This document shows, piece by piece, positions 48,331-60,029 of a stretch of DNA of 64,000 bases. Position 1 is the first letter of the stretch; each line of letters begins with the position of its first letter. Source of the DNA: Vesta saturnalis (taxonomy: Eukaryota; Arthropoda; Insecta; Coleoptera; Lampyridae); the NCBI GenBank assembly GCA_036346205.1, contig JARFJB010001278.1, positions 4,780,001 to 4,844,000 of the forward strand, in the 5' to 3' direction. The translations under genes were made by a program, and so were the position numbers. The notes under the pieces were generated by a model. The model was not told the origin of the DNA. It saw only the letters and a program-made list of their open reading frames with translations, and did no database searches.

Positions 48331-49767
48331 CCAAATCCCCAGCCATCAAAGCATTCAATTCAATTCATTTATTCATTCGTATTCTGATTTTCTTACCAGA
48401 TCAAACATTTTTATTATACCTGACCTGCATTTAAACGCTTAAAAACAGCTTCACCAAACAGTTCACAACCAGACATTCGCCCCCTATTGATATCATCCTG
48501 ACTGATTTCATTTATTAAACCAGATTCATTACTCGACACCCACTTCCCATAAAACTCTACTCACTCACTCTACATTCATCCCCCTTGTTCCACCCTCACC
48601 ATCCAAGATACCACAAACCCTGAGCAACCACCAGCCTCCAGACCCACCCACTCCACTTTCATACTTCACACTACCCTTATCGTAGACCCCTTGTTTCATC
48701 GATCCAACTTGGATGTTACTGCACCGAGTTGGGGGTGTAAAGCTGTCACAGGCACGCTTTAGTAGAATTGCCGGAGGTATTCACCCCGTATTTTCAACTA
48801 ACTCGTACTTGGTTATTTGCCCTATCCATATTTGATTTCACCACAAGAGTGAAAAGTGGTTTAAGGAATTCATAATTTGAATTAATAATACTGGCTGTCC
48901 TTGCACCGGTTTTATAGTTCAAATTATAAATATAGACATAGCTATCAGTCTGGTAGTATCATCCCAGTACACGTAGCCATATTTACACAGAAAAATCAAG
49001 CATCAAGTCAGTACGCATATCTATAAGTAGTATTTGGCAGTTTGGGCCCCGACTACACAATCTTACATCCAAACAATCCCAAGTTACGCTCTATCATCAC
49101 CAAAATCATACTCACACTGCCCGAGTACGTTATTACATATTCACTCCCTTAAGTTATAATTTATAAAGATATAAAACCACATGGTCAGTGGTGATCCTAA
49201 ATACTGAAAATTTACTGACAAAACTTACCTGGATTAAGTTCTCACTTAGACATATTACACCCCGATAACACTTAATTATCCTGAGCACCTCCCGATACGA
49301 ATAATCCTTCTTTTAGATTTTTCACTGATAACGATATATATAAAATTTTTAATAAGTATATTTTACAGTCTTACCCACAAAGAGCGTAACTGGAGACGCT
49401 TAAATCGATCAGTGCAGTCCCGATAAAGAAACTTATGTTAATTTATTTATTTTTCCTTTATTATTTATTTAGAACATTTTGTATTTATTTTCTTTCTAAT
49501 TTAGTATTCCGCTTTAGTTATTATTAACTGGTAATAATTTGAATGTATTACCATTGATCAATTACCTACACGAAATAGAAAAGAGCGGGTGCAAGAAAGA
49601 GAAAAGTGGATTAAATCACGGCCCTGAAGATCATATAGCTCAAAATTAGAGCAACCAGAATGCGTTTATAATGAGCATTATAAGCTTTTATAACAACTTC
49701 AGACAGCACACGTTTACCTCTAATTCCTTGAATTAATTACACGTAACCAATTAATTTTTAGGCACCA

Positions 49768-49769
<2 letters not shown>
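48327..49769. other. Unassigned; C-rich segment at 48480-48680
   Basis: 48480-48680 is richer in C (CCACCCTCACC, CCAGACCCACCC) than its surroundings. No coding motif recognised on either strand. Confidence 0.4.

Positions 49770-49838
<69 letters not shown>
49770..49838. repeat. (TA)n microsatellite
   Basis: TA run with one TG interruption near 49827, followed by ACACACAC. Confidence 0.97.
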
Positions 49839-49839
<1 letters not shown>

Positions 49840-50030
49840 CACACACAACAATTTCGTGTCACGATGTTCGTTTACGGTAATCTCGGAAACGGCTGAAAAT
49901 ATTTAGATGAAATTTTGTAAATGTGTAGTGGTTGGTCAAACTTAAAAGATAAAAGATAGTTTTTATTTTAATAAGTGACGGTCAATATTTTTTATTACAA
50001 TATTAAAGATTTTTTAGAAAAAAAGGTGAC

Positions 50031-50165
50031 GGAGAGGGAAAGGGAGAGGGAAAGGGAGTGGGAGAGGGAGAGGGAGAGGGAGAGGGAGAGGGAGAGGGAG
50101 AGAGAGAGAGGAGAGGGAGGGAGAGAGAGAAGAGAGAGGGAAGGAGAAGGAGAGAAGAGGAGAAT
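50031..50165 (+). repeat. (GGGAGA)n purine minisatellite
   Basis: Period-6 GGGAGA units grading into GAGAGA and GGAGAA. Same motif class as the tract at 41181-41420. Confidence 0.96.
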
Positions 50166-50261
50166 GTAATAATTGTTATGAAAGAAAGGAAAAATTGTAT
50201 TTCATTATGAGTTTTCACTTTATTTACAAATGAAAAACAAAAAAAATAGTATACATGATAC

Positions 50262-50360
50262 GCCAGGTAACCGTTTCTACTGGCTCAAGGATGTGACAGG
50301 CTCGGCTAACGGCTCGCCAGTCATCCTCATCCTATCGCCAGTAAAAACTGTTTTACCTGG
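50262..50360. mobile_element. ~100-bp palindromic element
   Basis: CCAGGTAACCGTTTCTACTG on the left is matched by the reverse complement of CAGTAAAAACTGTTTTACC-type sequence on the right (arms about 23 bp). A GC-rich loop has further internal complementarity (GGCTCG, CGCCAGTCATCC). No clear target duplication. Confidence 0.5.
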
Positions 50361-50828
50361 ATTGCAATGTAAAATACTATAATATAGTTTTTCAATTTCA
50401 AATAGTTTTATCGCAACCCACCTTTTTGCGTTTTAATGGTAAAAATTGATATTATTTCAAAGAGTGTCATTTTGAAGATTCAAATTAAACCTCTAAAACA
50501 TTCCAAAATAACAGACCGCGCTTGAATTTTTGATACCCGACATCGTCTTACGTAATACTACTCGTCTTGTGCATTTTAAAATCTGTTTGAAGGAACGATA
50601 ATCACTTTAACGAAAGTGTAAAGCGAAAGAAACTATAAAATTTCTTGATTAAGCGTAACTTAACGAAAACAGTATTACCTATCTGTAGAACTAGAGATCG
50701 AAGTTATTGCGTTTCCAAGGCTAAATTAGGCATAAATAATTGTAGTGGCTTGAGATCAATCTGCTTGGGATGACTGTTTCCTATATAGAGTTGGGACAAT
50801 TAACTACTTTATCTTATTTCATGCGTAT
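50361..50828. other. Unassigned sequence
   Basis: Nothing recognised. Confidence 0.4.
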
Positions 50829-51007
50829 ATGTGTACGTGCGTGCGTGCGCGAGTGTGGGTATGTGCGTGCGTGCGTCTGCGTGTGAGTGTGAGTGCATGT
50901 GCGCGTGAGCGTGATCGTGCTCGTGGCGTGAGCGTGTGCGAGTGCGTGCGTGTGTATTTGTGTGTGTGTGCGTGTGTGCGTGTGTGCGTGTGTGAGTGTG
51001 TGCGTGC

Positions 51008-51050
<43 letters not shown>

Positions 51051-51057
51051 CGTGCAG
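50829..51057 (+). repeat. GT/GCGT-rich array
   Basis: Starts as GTGCGTGC units, passes through GTGAGCGTG variants and ends in a pure GT run. Frames through it are artefacts. Confidence 0.96.
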
Positions 51058-51323
51058 TTTAAATTTAACTTTTGCTTCTTTAATGAAATTTATGAAACCT
51101 TACGTTTCACTGTTGGTCGAAAATTGCACTAAGTGCATTGTTAGTTTAAAGCTTTTGTAATAACAGCAGTAACGAATATTCAGTCAAATTTTATAAGTTA
51201 CTTGAAGCACAGGTGGTGTTGTATTTTTACTAAGGTAACAATTTACTAAATGACTTGATGATACTATTATTATCCAAACATGCTTACGAATATGCAAAGG
51301 CGAAATTAAAATTAAGATTAAGA

Positions 51324-51655
51324 TTACATTAAGATAAAATCTTTGAAATATAACCAAGATCGTTGATATTTACGTACCTCACCAATTTTCGTAATTTCAA
51401 TACTCTTGATAAACATCTTTATCAAATACTTTTGAACCGCATGCCATGCAGGCGTGTATTCGCTCGGCAGCATCGCTTTCAACACAGTTTGATTTCCATC
51501 CGTCCAACGAGCCACAAGCCATTGTGGTATGTCAGTGTGTAGTATGATGTCTTGCCACGTACTAGAGAGACGATATTTCATGCCGCCACAGTTTTTACCA
51601 TTTGTTGTTCGTGATTGGTAACAAGCAAAGAGTATTCTAACAAACATTTAAATCT
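51324..51655 (-). CDS. Unrecognised exon-like ORF
   Basis: A 107-codon minus-strand frame with balanced composition and clearly higher GC than its surroundings: GGMKYRLSSTWQDIIL, DIPQWLVARWTDGNQTVLK, AMLPSEYTPAWHAVQKYL, IKMFIKSIEITKIG. No family is recognised. The coding-like quality fades after ITKIG, where the minus strand has ATTGGTGAGG and GAGGTACGT, both plausible splice donors. It could therefore be an internal or first exon of a host gene, or part of an unidentified transposon. It lies next to a MADF-domain relic on the opposite strand. The assigned start is simply the first ATG. Confidence 0.35.
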
Positions 51656-51656
51656 A

Positions 51657-51840
51657 CAGCTTACAAGGACTTAATAGAAATGGTGAAGAAAGTGGTACCA
51701 GACTGCGATGTTGATTTTATAAAGAAAAAGAAATAGATTTGGTTCGTGGGAACTTTAGGAGAGAACCTAAGAAGGGCCACAGACCGAAACTGTGATACTA
51801 TAACTTACTTTGGTTTCCGACGCACCAAATAGAAGTTAGG
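51657..51840 (+). pseudogene. MADF-domain (Myb/SANT-like) fragment
   Basis: After an acceptor-like CTACAG, the frame reads AYKDLIEMVKKVVPDCDVDF and IKKKK, then with one shift DLVRGNFRREPKKGHRPK and an LWFP block. The AYK.L...V....C....IKKKI..LRG.FRRE.KK pattern is the MADF DNA-binding domain. MADF-like proteins occur as insect transcription factors and as the second gene of PIF/Harbinger transposons. The Harbinger transposase relic 0.8 kb downstream on the other strand favours the latter. At least one frameshift; the first and last helices are lost. Confidence 0.68.
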
Positions 51841-51925
51841 TAATCAACATCCCCGCTCGATCTCATTTCGTCAACATCCAGACCCGATCCCATTCCGTCA
51901 ACATCCAGACCGGATGCCATTCCTT
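51841..51925 (+). repeat. Three ~28-bp direct repeats
   Basis: The unit CAACATCCAGACCCGATCCC recurs three times (51843, 51872 and 51900 region) with small changes, followed by CATTCCGT. Confidence 0.7.
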
Positions 51926-51960
51926 TGCTAAGGAGGATGAAGAGGTCTATGAGTCAGTGC

Positions 51961-52655
51961 CAAATAAAGATCCGCCCGATTCTATAAGATACCAATAATA
52001 CAGTTTAACCATTTTCATTCACATTTAATTAATTTTTAGACTTACCTTGCGTTATATTAAGGAACTTCATAAAGAACAAAAATTGGAACGCTTAGATTCT
52101 ACTTTGGAAACTTTTTGCCGCTAAATTACGCGTCGTATCAAAAAATTGCATATAATATAATTAATCGATATGTTTAAGGTCCATATCTAGGCATTTGTAT
52201 ATCTTTAAATTATGCAGCTGTTTTAGAAATATTTGATAAAAACAAAAAATTGTACCTAATAAACCCCCATCCCCTCTCATCCACTGGATTTCTCCCAAAA
52301 TCTAATCAGCACCAAGCGAAATGAAAACAAGCTTACATACAAAATGTTAAGTACGTGGGTGTTGTTCTGGAGTAATCGTGGATACTAACATAGATCCACA
52401 CAGACAGACACACATCCAGACATGTTGGATGGCAAAAATCTATAATATACTAACTAAAAACAATTATTCATTTGAATGGAATATTTATATATTTAATTAA
52501 AATAGAAATAGACTAAAACACATACAATGCATACAACGTTTTTAAATAACAAATTAATCAAAGAACACTTCTTCAGAATTATACTTAAGCCTGTGTCATC
52601 ACCATTCTATCCTGCCATGATACTTAAGTCAGTTGTTTCACTTAAGTATCCCTAG
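51961..52655. other. Unassigned sequence
   Basis: Nothing recognised between the MADF relic and the Harbinger relic. Confidence 0.4.
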
Positions 52656-52659
52656 ACTT

Positions 52660-53275
52660 TTTCTTCAAAGTTTGAAAAGCATTACCAGACGTTTGTGCTT
52701 GCCTCCATTCTCCTTGAATAACATAGGCTCGAGTGCAATCTTCCTTATGAACTAAACGTGGAGGTACGTAATTTTAATCTTATTCGCAAATGATTATGCA
52801 ACACAATTGTTGCCAAAGCGATGCACTCAACCTTATTGGGAGAAAGTGTTATAGTGGTGTGGTAGCTCCTGAACTTTGAGGCTAATACACCTAATGCATT
52901 TTCTACAACCCTTTACGCCCTACACAAGCGGTAATTAAATATTTTCTAACCATATGTCAAACCTTTTTGCGGAAGAGGTTTCAAGAAGTCTCAATGCAAA
53001 TGCTTTCGTCACCAACAAAAGTAAAATCAAGGCCTGAGACATTGTCATCTTCCTTTGGTAAATTGAGATACTAATTTCCCGTAGAACAATTTATTCTCAA
53101 TAACACCGCCATATGAAACCCGAACATTTTGACCCACGTCGACGTAAATGTATAATGAACCGCTTTTGACTGGTTTGGTAAGAGCTACCTGAGTTCCGCC
53201 AACGGCTCCAGCGCAGTTAGGAAAGTTCCACAGTTTATTGAACAGATTCTCAATTTTCATTACTACTAGAAGCAA
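52660..53275 (-). pseudogene. PIF/Harbinger transposase fragment
   Basis: The minus-strand open frame 53275-53048 reads NLFNKLWNFPNCAGAVGGTQ, KSGSLYIYVDVGQNVRVSYG and GVIENKLF. WNFPNC.GA(I/V)DG is the first catalytic block of Harbinger nucleases, but the Asp is Gly here. YVDVG holds the second Asp. Downstream, with stops and shifts, FTFVGDESICIETS, then GVLASKFRSYHTTITLSPNK and CIALATIVLHNHLR, match the family's last block (FVGDEAF, ENAFGILASKFR-like, LHNHL). The N-terminus is not seen. Together with the MADF relic it suggests one degraded Harbinger element of roughly 1.6-2 kb. Confidence 0.85.
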
Positions 53276-53795
53276 ACTAAAAAAAATGCATTTACTTACA
53301 ACAATGAATTTTTTTTATTTACTACATAACAATCTATTGAACTGAGTTCGATAAGAAAAACTGTAACGTCGTGTATATTTTCAGGCTTCCATTAATTAAC
53401 ATTCCGAGTGCAACATATGGTCGTAAAAAGAAGATTACGGGTGATACCAAAACAGCATCTCTTCTAGAAAAGGCTTTATTTTTTGGAAAACAAAAAGGAC
53501 GAATACGACAAGGTTTGCCGTACTTCGAAAAATGGATGCCATGCAAACTATTTTTGCAGAAAACTTAATAAATCAAGTTTTATACAGTGGATTGCTGGGT
53601 AGACAAAATCATAATCACTCCAACCACCGAGAGCGTTTGATGCGCGAGTGTACTCTTAGTGGGAATTGGAAGTGGAACAAGCTCTAATAATTATGGCGGG
53701 AACGACAACCCGGCATATGAAACTGACTATTTAATATGGTTGTGGGTTAAACTATGTTCAAGTTATATGAAAATGTAAACTTTTTTTTTACTTTT
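53276..53795. other. Unassigned sequence
   Basis: Overlapping ORFs on both strands at 53334-53568 show no family motif. Confidence 0.4.
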
Positions 53796-53945
53796 TCAAC
53801 TTTGACAAAATTGTTTACAACATCTTTAACAATTTTAATAGATATTACTGCTGATGAAGATAACTGTAAGTGTTATGGAAACGTTTAGATTGTATAATTT
53901 AAAATACACCATCAAAAAACCCAAAAAAGATAAGTATTTTATTAT
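53796..53945 (+). mobile_element. Half copy of the inverted-repeat element with hammerhead-like core
   Basis: About 90 percent identical by eye to 45590-45742, including the right flank AAAAAACCCAAAAAAGATAA. The core is CTGATGA, AG, ATAAC/GTTAT, GGAAACGTT (53851-53884). The left inverted arm is missing. Confidence 0.75.
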
Positions 53946-54820
53946 GTTCAAGCATGTTTTTAAGTATAATTTTCCTAAAATCTTCAACAGTACCTTCACT
54001 CTCATAGTAATAAAACTAACTCATACTGTCATAGTTTGTAATGATGCAAACTTAGTGTTACTTATAATCCGATCAAAATAGATATTTAAAATTACTATAA
54101 TTCGTATAGAGCTGAAAATTGGTACAGATCTTAGGTACACTATTACACTGATCCTACGTCTACTAAAAAATTCATTCAAGGTCGAAGGTCAAAAAATTAT
54201 TTTTTGCATTCTCTTGGAAACGTTAAGTGTTATAATAAAAATAGGTCCGCCAAAGTTATAGATCATGAAACTGTCTACAAAAATTATTTTAATACTTTTT
54301 TCCCTACAAATCCCCATTCCAGAGATATCGCGACACCAAAAGTTGAAGAAGTCATATCCTACATAATGTGCACACATTTCCACACCAACTGTGCTCGTTT
54401 CTTTTTTTAACGTGGTTTTCGAACGATTCATTGTTGTTCTGTGTTATTAGACAATATTCCATTAGTTAAAAAATGGTACTATTGGTAATGATCAAATAAT
54501 GCATTTGATACATTACAATAAAACTGGCCTTGACAATTGGTACATACTGGTGAAGAAAATAATCCGACTTTTTTACAGCTACAGTTGCACTACAATCCTG
54601 TTGACTTGTGAAGAAGAATCAATCTTTTTAAATACTTCGTCGTAATCAATTACATCATTACGACTTTAAGACAATTTAAATACTGTTATTTTACCCCTTT
54701 TGAAAATGGCTAGTGTGGTATCGCAGACAGATATTGCATGTAAAAATAAAGTATGATTTTGACATTTTGAATAAGCAGACAAACTTTTCGATGACAATAT
54801 TTTTGTTCGTTGTTGAAACG
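53946..54820. other. Unassigned AT-rich sequence
   Basis: 54090-54430 has the look of transposon terminal sequence (minus ORF 54189-54431) but no partner repeat or motif was found. Confidence 0.4.
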
Positions 54821-55161
54821 AGCTGGCAGCATAGTGGTGACACGACCTGCTTAGCATTCGGCAGGTAATGGGTTCGATTCCCGTTACCGTCTACCTTGTA
54901 TGAGGTTTTTTCAGGGGGTTTTCCTCATACACATGTAGCAGCATGGTCACTACGTATATACATACCATGTGCAGCTACTTAGGCGAATGCTGGGGTAGTA
55001 TTTTCCGATCCTATCCTGACCACACCCACCCTTAATCCCACCATGGATACACGTAATGGGAGTCCATGATTATGGCTGAAGGAGCTCGAAAGGCTCGAGC
55101 GGCCCGCTCTCCCTCTTGGGAAGGGAATGAAATACAAGTCCTTTTCCTTTCCTTTCCTTTG
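54821..55161 (+). mobile_element. tRNA-Ala-derived SINE
   Basis: The head AGCTGGCAGCATAGTGGTGA carries the A box; CCTGCTTAGCATTCGGCAGG keeps the CTTAGCAT anticodon-loop sequence of tRNA-Ala(AGC); GGTTCGATTC at 54871-54880 is the B box. A body of about 230 bp follows, with GGTTTTCCTCATACACATG and GGCTCGAGCGGCCCGC. It ends in a (CTTTT/CCTTT)n tail at 55138-55161. Head, body and pyrimidine-rich tail are the standard SINE layout. Confidence 0.8.
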
Positions 55162-55247
55162 TTGTTGAGCCTTCCCACGTTCCAAAAAGTAAACAATCTT
55201 ATGAATTGGAGTGCGTGCAGTAAATAGTGTTAACAAATCAACATCTT

Positions 55248-55321
55248 TACCTCGAGTAGGATCTGAACCTACGACCTGTACTTTGCTAGACTACCGCGTT
55301 AACCAACTGCGCCATCGAGAA
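55248..55321 (-). tRNA. tRNA-like cloverleaf, anticodon AGC, repeat-associated
   Basis: Same fold as 18291-18364: acceptor TTCTCGA/TCGAGGT (position 5 now C-G, first pair lost), anticodon stem GTAGT/AGTAC with a G-U, loop CTAGCAA, T stem GTAGG/CCTAC. D stem GCGC/ACGC has a mismatch. Likely a relic. Confidence 0.4.
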
Positions 55322-55573
55322 TCAAGCCCCAATCGATGTAAATTTTGTCTTTATGTATGTAGAACTAATGTAAATTCTAAATATAATGAGATAACAATCA
55401 AATTACTTATATTAATGGAATGTAAGCCTGCAATATCGCAAGGATTCACACATATCAAAGCAATATGACTAATATTAAATTATTATAAGTTTTTGTTATG
55501 AACGAATAAGTTCAAAGATAAATATGTAATTAAAAATTATTATTAATTTTATTAAATACATAAATAAAAAGTT

Positions 55574-55647
55574 TACCTCGAGTAGGATTTGAACCTACGA
55601 CCTGTACTTTGCCAGAATACCGCCCTAACCAACTGCGCCATCGGGAT
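55574..55647 (-). tRNA. tRNA-like cloverleaf, anticodon GGC, repeat-associated
   Basis: Acceptor ATCCCGA/TCGAGGT has one mismatch. Anticodon stem GTATT/AGTAC has one G-U. The loop CTGGCAA changes the anticodon to GGC. D stem GCGC/GGGC is weakened. T arm is unchanged. Likely a relic. Confidence 0.38.
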
Positions 55648-55810
55648 TCAAGCCCCAATCGATATAAATTTTGCCTTTATGTATGTAGGACTGATATAAA
55701 TTCTAAACATAATGAGATAATAATCAAATTACTTATATTAATAGAATGTGAGCCTGCAATATCGCAAGGATTCACAAATACTAAAGCACCTTGACTAATA
55801 TTAAATTATT

Positions 55811-58800
55811 ATGTTTTTGTTATAACAAAAACAAAGTATTGCGGAATTGAAAAATGTATCTATGTGTCTATTCTCTACCACGATTGAGTTGTCACAGACA
55901 TAAACATAGCAATCTTCAATATAATCTTATCATTCCTAAATCCAGCTATATTTAATCTAAGTACATATAACATATAGATTCAATGGTCGAATTCTGGTAC
56001 AATCTATTTACTCTATCAATAGGTTACCAAAAAAAATGAAACATATTGTCAGCACGCGACCATTAAGTTATTCAATAAAATATAAAAACATACCTTGTAT
56101 CATTGGAGTAACAATCCACTGTCGATCATTTTTTGGTTCACGACATGTTCCAAGGTAATTGTGGTATACAATGTTCAATCACCTCGAAGTACAATCGGTT
56201 TCTTGATACACCAATTTATTTTCCATTCAGAAACAAGTGTCTCTCACTCGAATTACTATCAGCTGTTTTATTTGTACACAATTTAAGTTATAGTATATTA
56301 AAATAAATTATATGGAATACCATCCCAATTTCAGACGCAATTATTTAAAACGTCTACATTCACCTACTTGTTTGTTAAAACACGGTTTAATAATCCTATG
56401 GCTCTTCGATTATAACAAACTAACTGTGGACAAGATCAATTCTCCATTTACTGTTTATTAAAAGTATATAAAGCACACTATTTATTCATTAGTTCCCTTA
56501 AAGGAAAGTGAGCATTGACAACTCCTTTGTTAATATAGATTTGTTCACTTATAGATTAGACATATTATTTATTGAATTTTAATTAAATATCATAAATTTT
56601 AAAATGACATAATTTTTATGTTAGTTTCTTTTCTATCAAACTTTAGCTTTTTTCTACAATCACTAATAGATTAAAGTGACCTTATTTTTAATGATTAACG
56701 CGAAAACTTTTAATTTAGTATTTATTAGCCACTATAAAATTTAAAATGGCCGCGCTCACTTTCAACAATCAACAATTACGTGTTGCCATTAATTTTATGC
56801 ACACCGTCTCGCGTAAGGGCTCAGGATAGACCTCATTTCGTACATCTATTTCTAACCTTTCACTCCTTTAGCAGGAGGGATTGTATTTGACCGTTGAAAA
56901 TTAGTAAAACGACTTTTAAGATAATATTGATTAAACTACTCTAAGTTCTATTTTACTGCATAAAATGAATCAAGAATTTCGAATAATTTGTTAAGGCAAA
57001 CCTGAAATTTCATTCTTACGATTTTCACAAGTTATTAACATCCTAATACAACATAATTATATTTTTCCCGATCAATTGATTACATAATTGATTTTATATG
57101 AAATGTTGTAGGTTCACCTTAAAAACGGACGCCATCAAAGTTATTTTTGCTAAATTCAAATCGACGCAACAGTTATGTGCAAAATAAACATTCAATTCTA
57201 ATTGAGCAAAAGATGATCTTTCACATGGTTCTTAATTTGCTTCATCACTTAACAGTTTTCGTAAATTTTACAATAAATTTTATCGATAAGTGGCGCCTCT
57301 GTGTTTTGCCCTTCAAACCAAAATAAGTTGCAAGTTGACCAGTGAAGGCTCGTTATTTCTTATGATTTTGGATTGAATGTTAATTTTGATTTTAATAGAA
57401 ACATTAATTTATACTTAGCTTAAAACTTCATTTAATAGTTTTGAATGTTAAAGTGCAACTTATATTGAACTTGACTATACGATTTACGTTATATTTATAT
57501 AAAATACTTTAATGTATTCGCAATTTATTTTCAAGCCATACCAGTGGCGTATCTTAATTTCTACATATTTAAATTTTTGTTAAAAGATACATGTTTATAC
57601 ATGAGTGCATTCCAAATTAACAAAAAAATCTGACCAATCTAAACGTTGCACCTCATTTGCAAGTCAGCGCCCTATGAAATCCGGTGTTTATGACTTCAAT
57701 GTTTAACTGAAATATTAAATTGCTTGATGCATATTCAGAAAGGCAAACACGCTCACGTTTCAATCATCCACTAGTGTAAATAGGTAAGTAAATCAAAAAC
57801 TATGCTTTTGGTGTAAAGGGATTAATTTATGCCAAAACTCTAATAGAACCGCGTGATTTTTTAGTGTAGTTTAAACTAATTTCACAAATGTGAAAAGCTA
57901 TAACAAAAGGATTAATAATAATGTTACTCAATTTAATTTCTAACAGAAATGAAATAAATATTTTGAAAGCTATAAATAATAAACTAAATGGGAACAAAAA
58001 AACTTAATCAATCAAGTAGTTCGTATTCAATTTAGCTGAACACGCAACAAGCACCACAATAACTCTTCATCTGCAGCGAGAACGTAATATACAATAAATT
58101 AAGTAATTGCAATGGACTTTCCGCAACTTGAATAATTCAATTAATAAACACATTACAGCAACCAAATAATGTCCCACAATTTAGCCAAACATTCTCTGTA
58201 AACTAAACACAAATAAATACAAGACAATACAATTTGCAACTCGGTTCGACATTAACCACAATTTTGTTTCCTACGTCGTTACATTGCGTTCGCTTGCCCT
58301 TTCATGTTATTTATACGCAATTGTTTCGAAAGAGATGAAGAAAACGTAACAATGCTTAAATTTAGATGTATTTAGAAAGAGGCTCGCTTCTTGAGAGATT
58401 GTATCAGGAAGAAAACAGTCCACGATTGGTTGCATTCATTAACATTAAAATAAATTACATTGATAAATACTTACATGGAAATCTATTATGTTATCTTTAA
58501 GTTTAAGCTTTATTTATAATTAGTACAAATGTAAATTACAATGAATAAATACAACAATTGGTATAGTCTAGTTTTTAAAGCTATAAAGGGGGTAGGTATT
58601 CCTCTGAACCCTTTCGAATAGCATTAATTTTTCCAAAAATTTGTAACCTTTTGTTTTTTAGAGGTGAAATCCATCCCTTGTAACAAAACTTTAAAATTAT
58701 AGATTTCGGCGTATTACAGATTGGAATAATTTTTAAATATGTAGAATAAGTTATACATCATAATTTATGACGCGTTGGAACAACCCTTAGAAACCACCCC

Positions 58801-59439
58801 TGATCAAGAAATTAAAATAAAAAAATTTTCAATAGCTTGAAATGTTTTATTCCAGAATTTCGTCGTTGTCTTCATGGAACCTCTTATGTGATAAAAATAA
58901 GTGTTCGCAGGAGTATAGAAAAAAAAATCCGTTCGAAATTGTGTTAACACAGATTTGCCCTACTAAATCAGTTGAGTTACAGTTTATTTAAATAGTGTTT
59001 TTGTTTCACGCCTAGTCAGGCAGAATGTTAACATTTTTAGTTTGTTAATACCAGTTATTCATATACCGGATTGCGAACAAGTCTCGCACCAAGGTGTTAT
59101 CTATGAATCGCATAAAGGGGTACAGGGATAGTTATGAAATTCTCGGACGATGAATGAGATTTTATTCTGAATTTTTTAGGATAAATGTCAAATTTTGTTG
59201 ACGTCAGCGTTTAGCATACCGTCGCCATCTTGAACTTTTTTAAATGGCAACCTAGAACCGAGGTCCAGTGATATATCCCAGAAAAGCATATTTTCCCCCC
59301 TTTCCATAAATATTGGTAATGTACCACTTTACTGTGAAAGTATGAGAGAAATTTACCAAAAACATAAAAAATGTAATTTTAAACAAAATTTTATTTTACA
59401 AAAATTCTAACAATTTACTTCATTTACTGCAATTACTTC
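55811..59439. other. AT-rich stretch, nothing recognised
   Basis: 3.6 kb without a supported coding segment or tandem array. The segment 59090-59300 resembles transposon terminal sequence upstream of element 4 but no inverted partner was found. Confidence 0.45.
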
Positions 59440-60010
59440 ATTATAATAAGTGCTCAAAATGGAGGTCATTTGTTTGTTGACAATGATACAAACTCTATTC
59501 GAAGCTACGAATAGAATTGTTGATCATTTCGTGACGTATGCGATCCTTTAAATCATTTACGATAGTTGGTATGTTAACATACACGCATTATTTCAGGAAG
59601 CCTCAGAGAAAAAAATCAAGCGGTGTCAAGTCGGGGGATCTTGCCGGCCATTCAATTACACCTCTTCGACCAATGCATGATTGTATTTAGATATTGCCTA
59701 ACGTCTCTTTGATAGTGTGGAGCGCCATATTGTGTAAAGTATAGGTTCATATTTGGAAATAAACGGTTTATTTCAGGTATAATTTCATTTCGGAGAAGAT
59801 CAAAATATTAAGCACCGGTAAGCGTACCTTCAATATAAGAAGGACCAATCAAATGGTTTTTTACCAAACCCGTCTACACATTAAGTTTTCGTTAATGCTG
59901 TGTACAAACCTCCTACATCCAGTGCGGATTACAATCTGACCAGTACCGAGAATTATGTCTGTTAACAGAACCGTTCAAGCAAAATGTGAGAAGAATAAAG
60001 GCATTATCTC
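59440..60010 (-). pseudogene. DD41D-type transposase catalytic fragment (element 4)
   Basis: Minus-strand blocks in order: NGSVNRHNSRYWSDCNPHWM near 59960, LIGPSYIEGTLTG near 59840, LLRNEIIPEINRLFPNMN near 59780, TQYGAPHYQRDVRQYL near 59720, then in another frame IGRRGVIEWPARSPDLTPLD followed by FFL near 59640. The second catalytic Asp (QxDGAP) is Tyr and the Trp after FFL is a stop. The family signature matches elements 1-3. The HTH domain and TIRs are absent. Several shifts and stops are present. Confidence 0.83.
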
Positions 60011-60029
60011 CTCCACTTTTTTTGTGACG

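Larger units (their letters stand above)
55248..55810 (-). repeat. Tandem pair of tRNA-like repeat units, period 326 bp
   Basis: Two units each hold a tRNA-like cloverleaf followed (plus-strand order) by TCAAGCCCCAATCGAT, TTATGTATGTAG and AATGAGATAA blocks. Between them lies the AAGTTTTTGTTATGAACGAA arm also found at 18.2 kb. The second unit ends at the same TTAAATTATTAT junction at which the first passes into the arm. Confidence 0.85.

Noticed and set aside
53334..53568. Overlapping ORFs on both strands
   Set aside because: Neither translation shows a family motif; they are mutual shadows in moderately balanced sequence.
54979..55236. 85-codon minus ORF
   Set aside because: It is the antisense of the SINE body and tail.
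55211..55794. Two similar plus-strand ORFs of 85 and 61 codons
   Set aside because: Their similarity to each other comes from the tandem tRNA-like repeat in which they lie, not from protein conservation.
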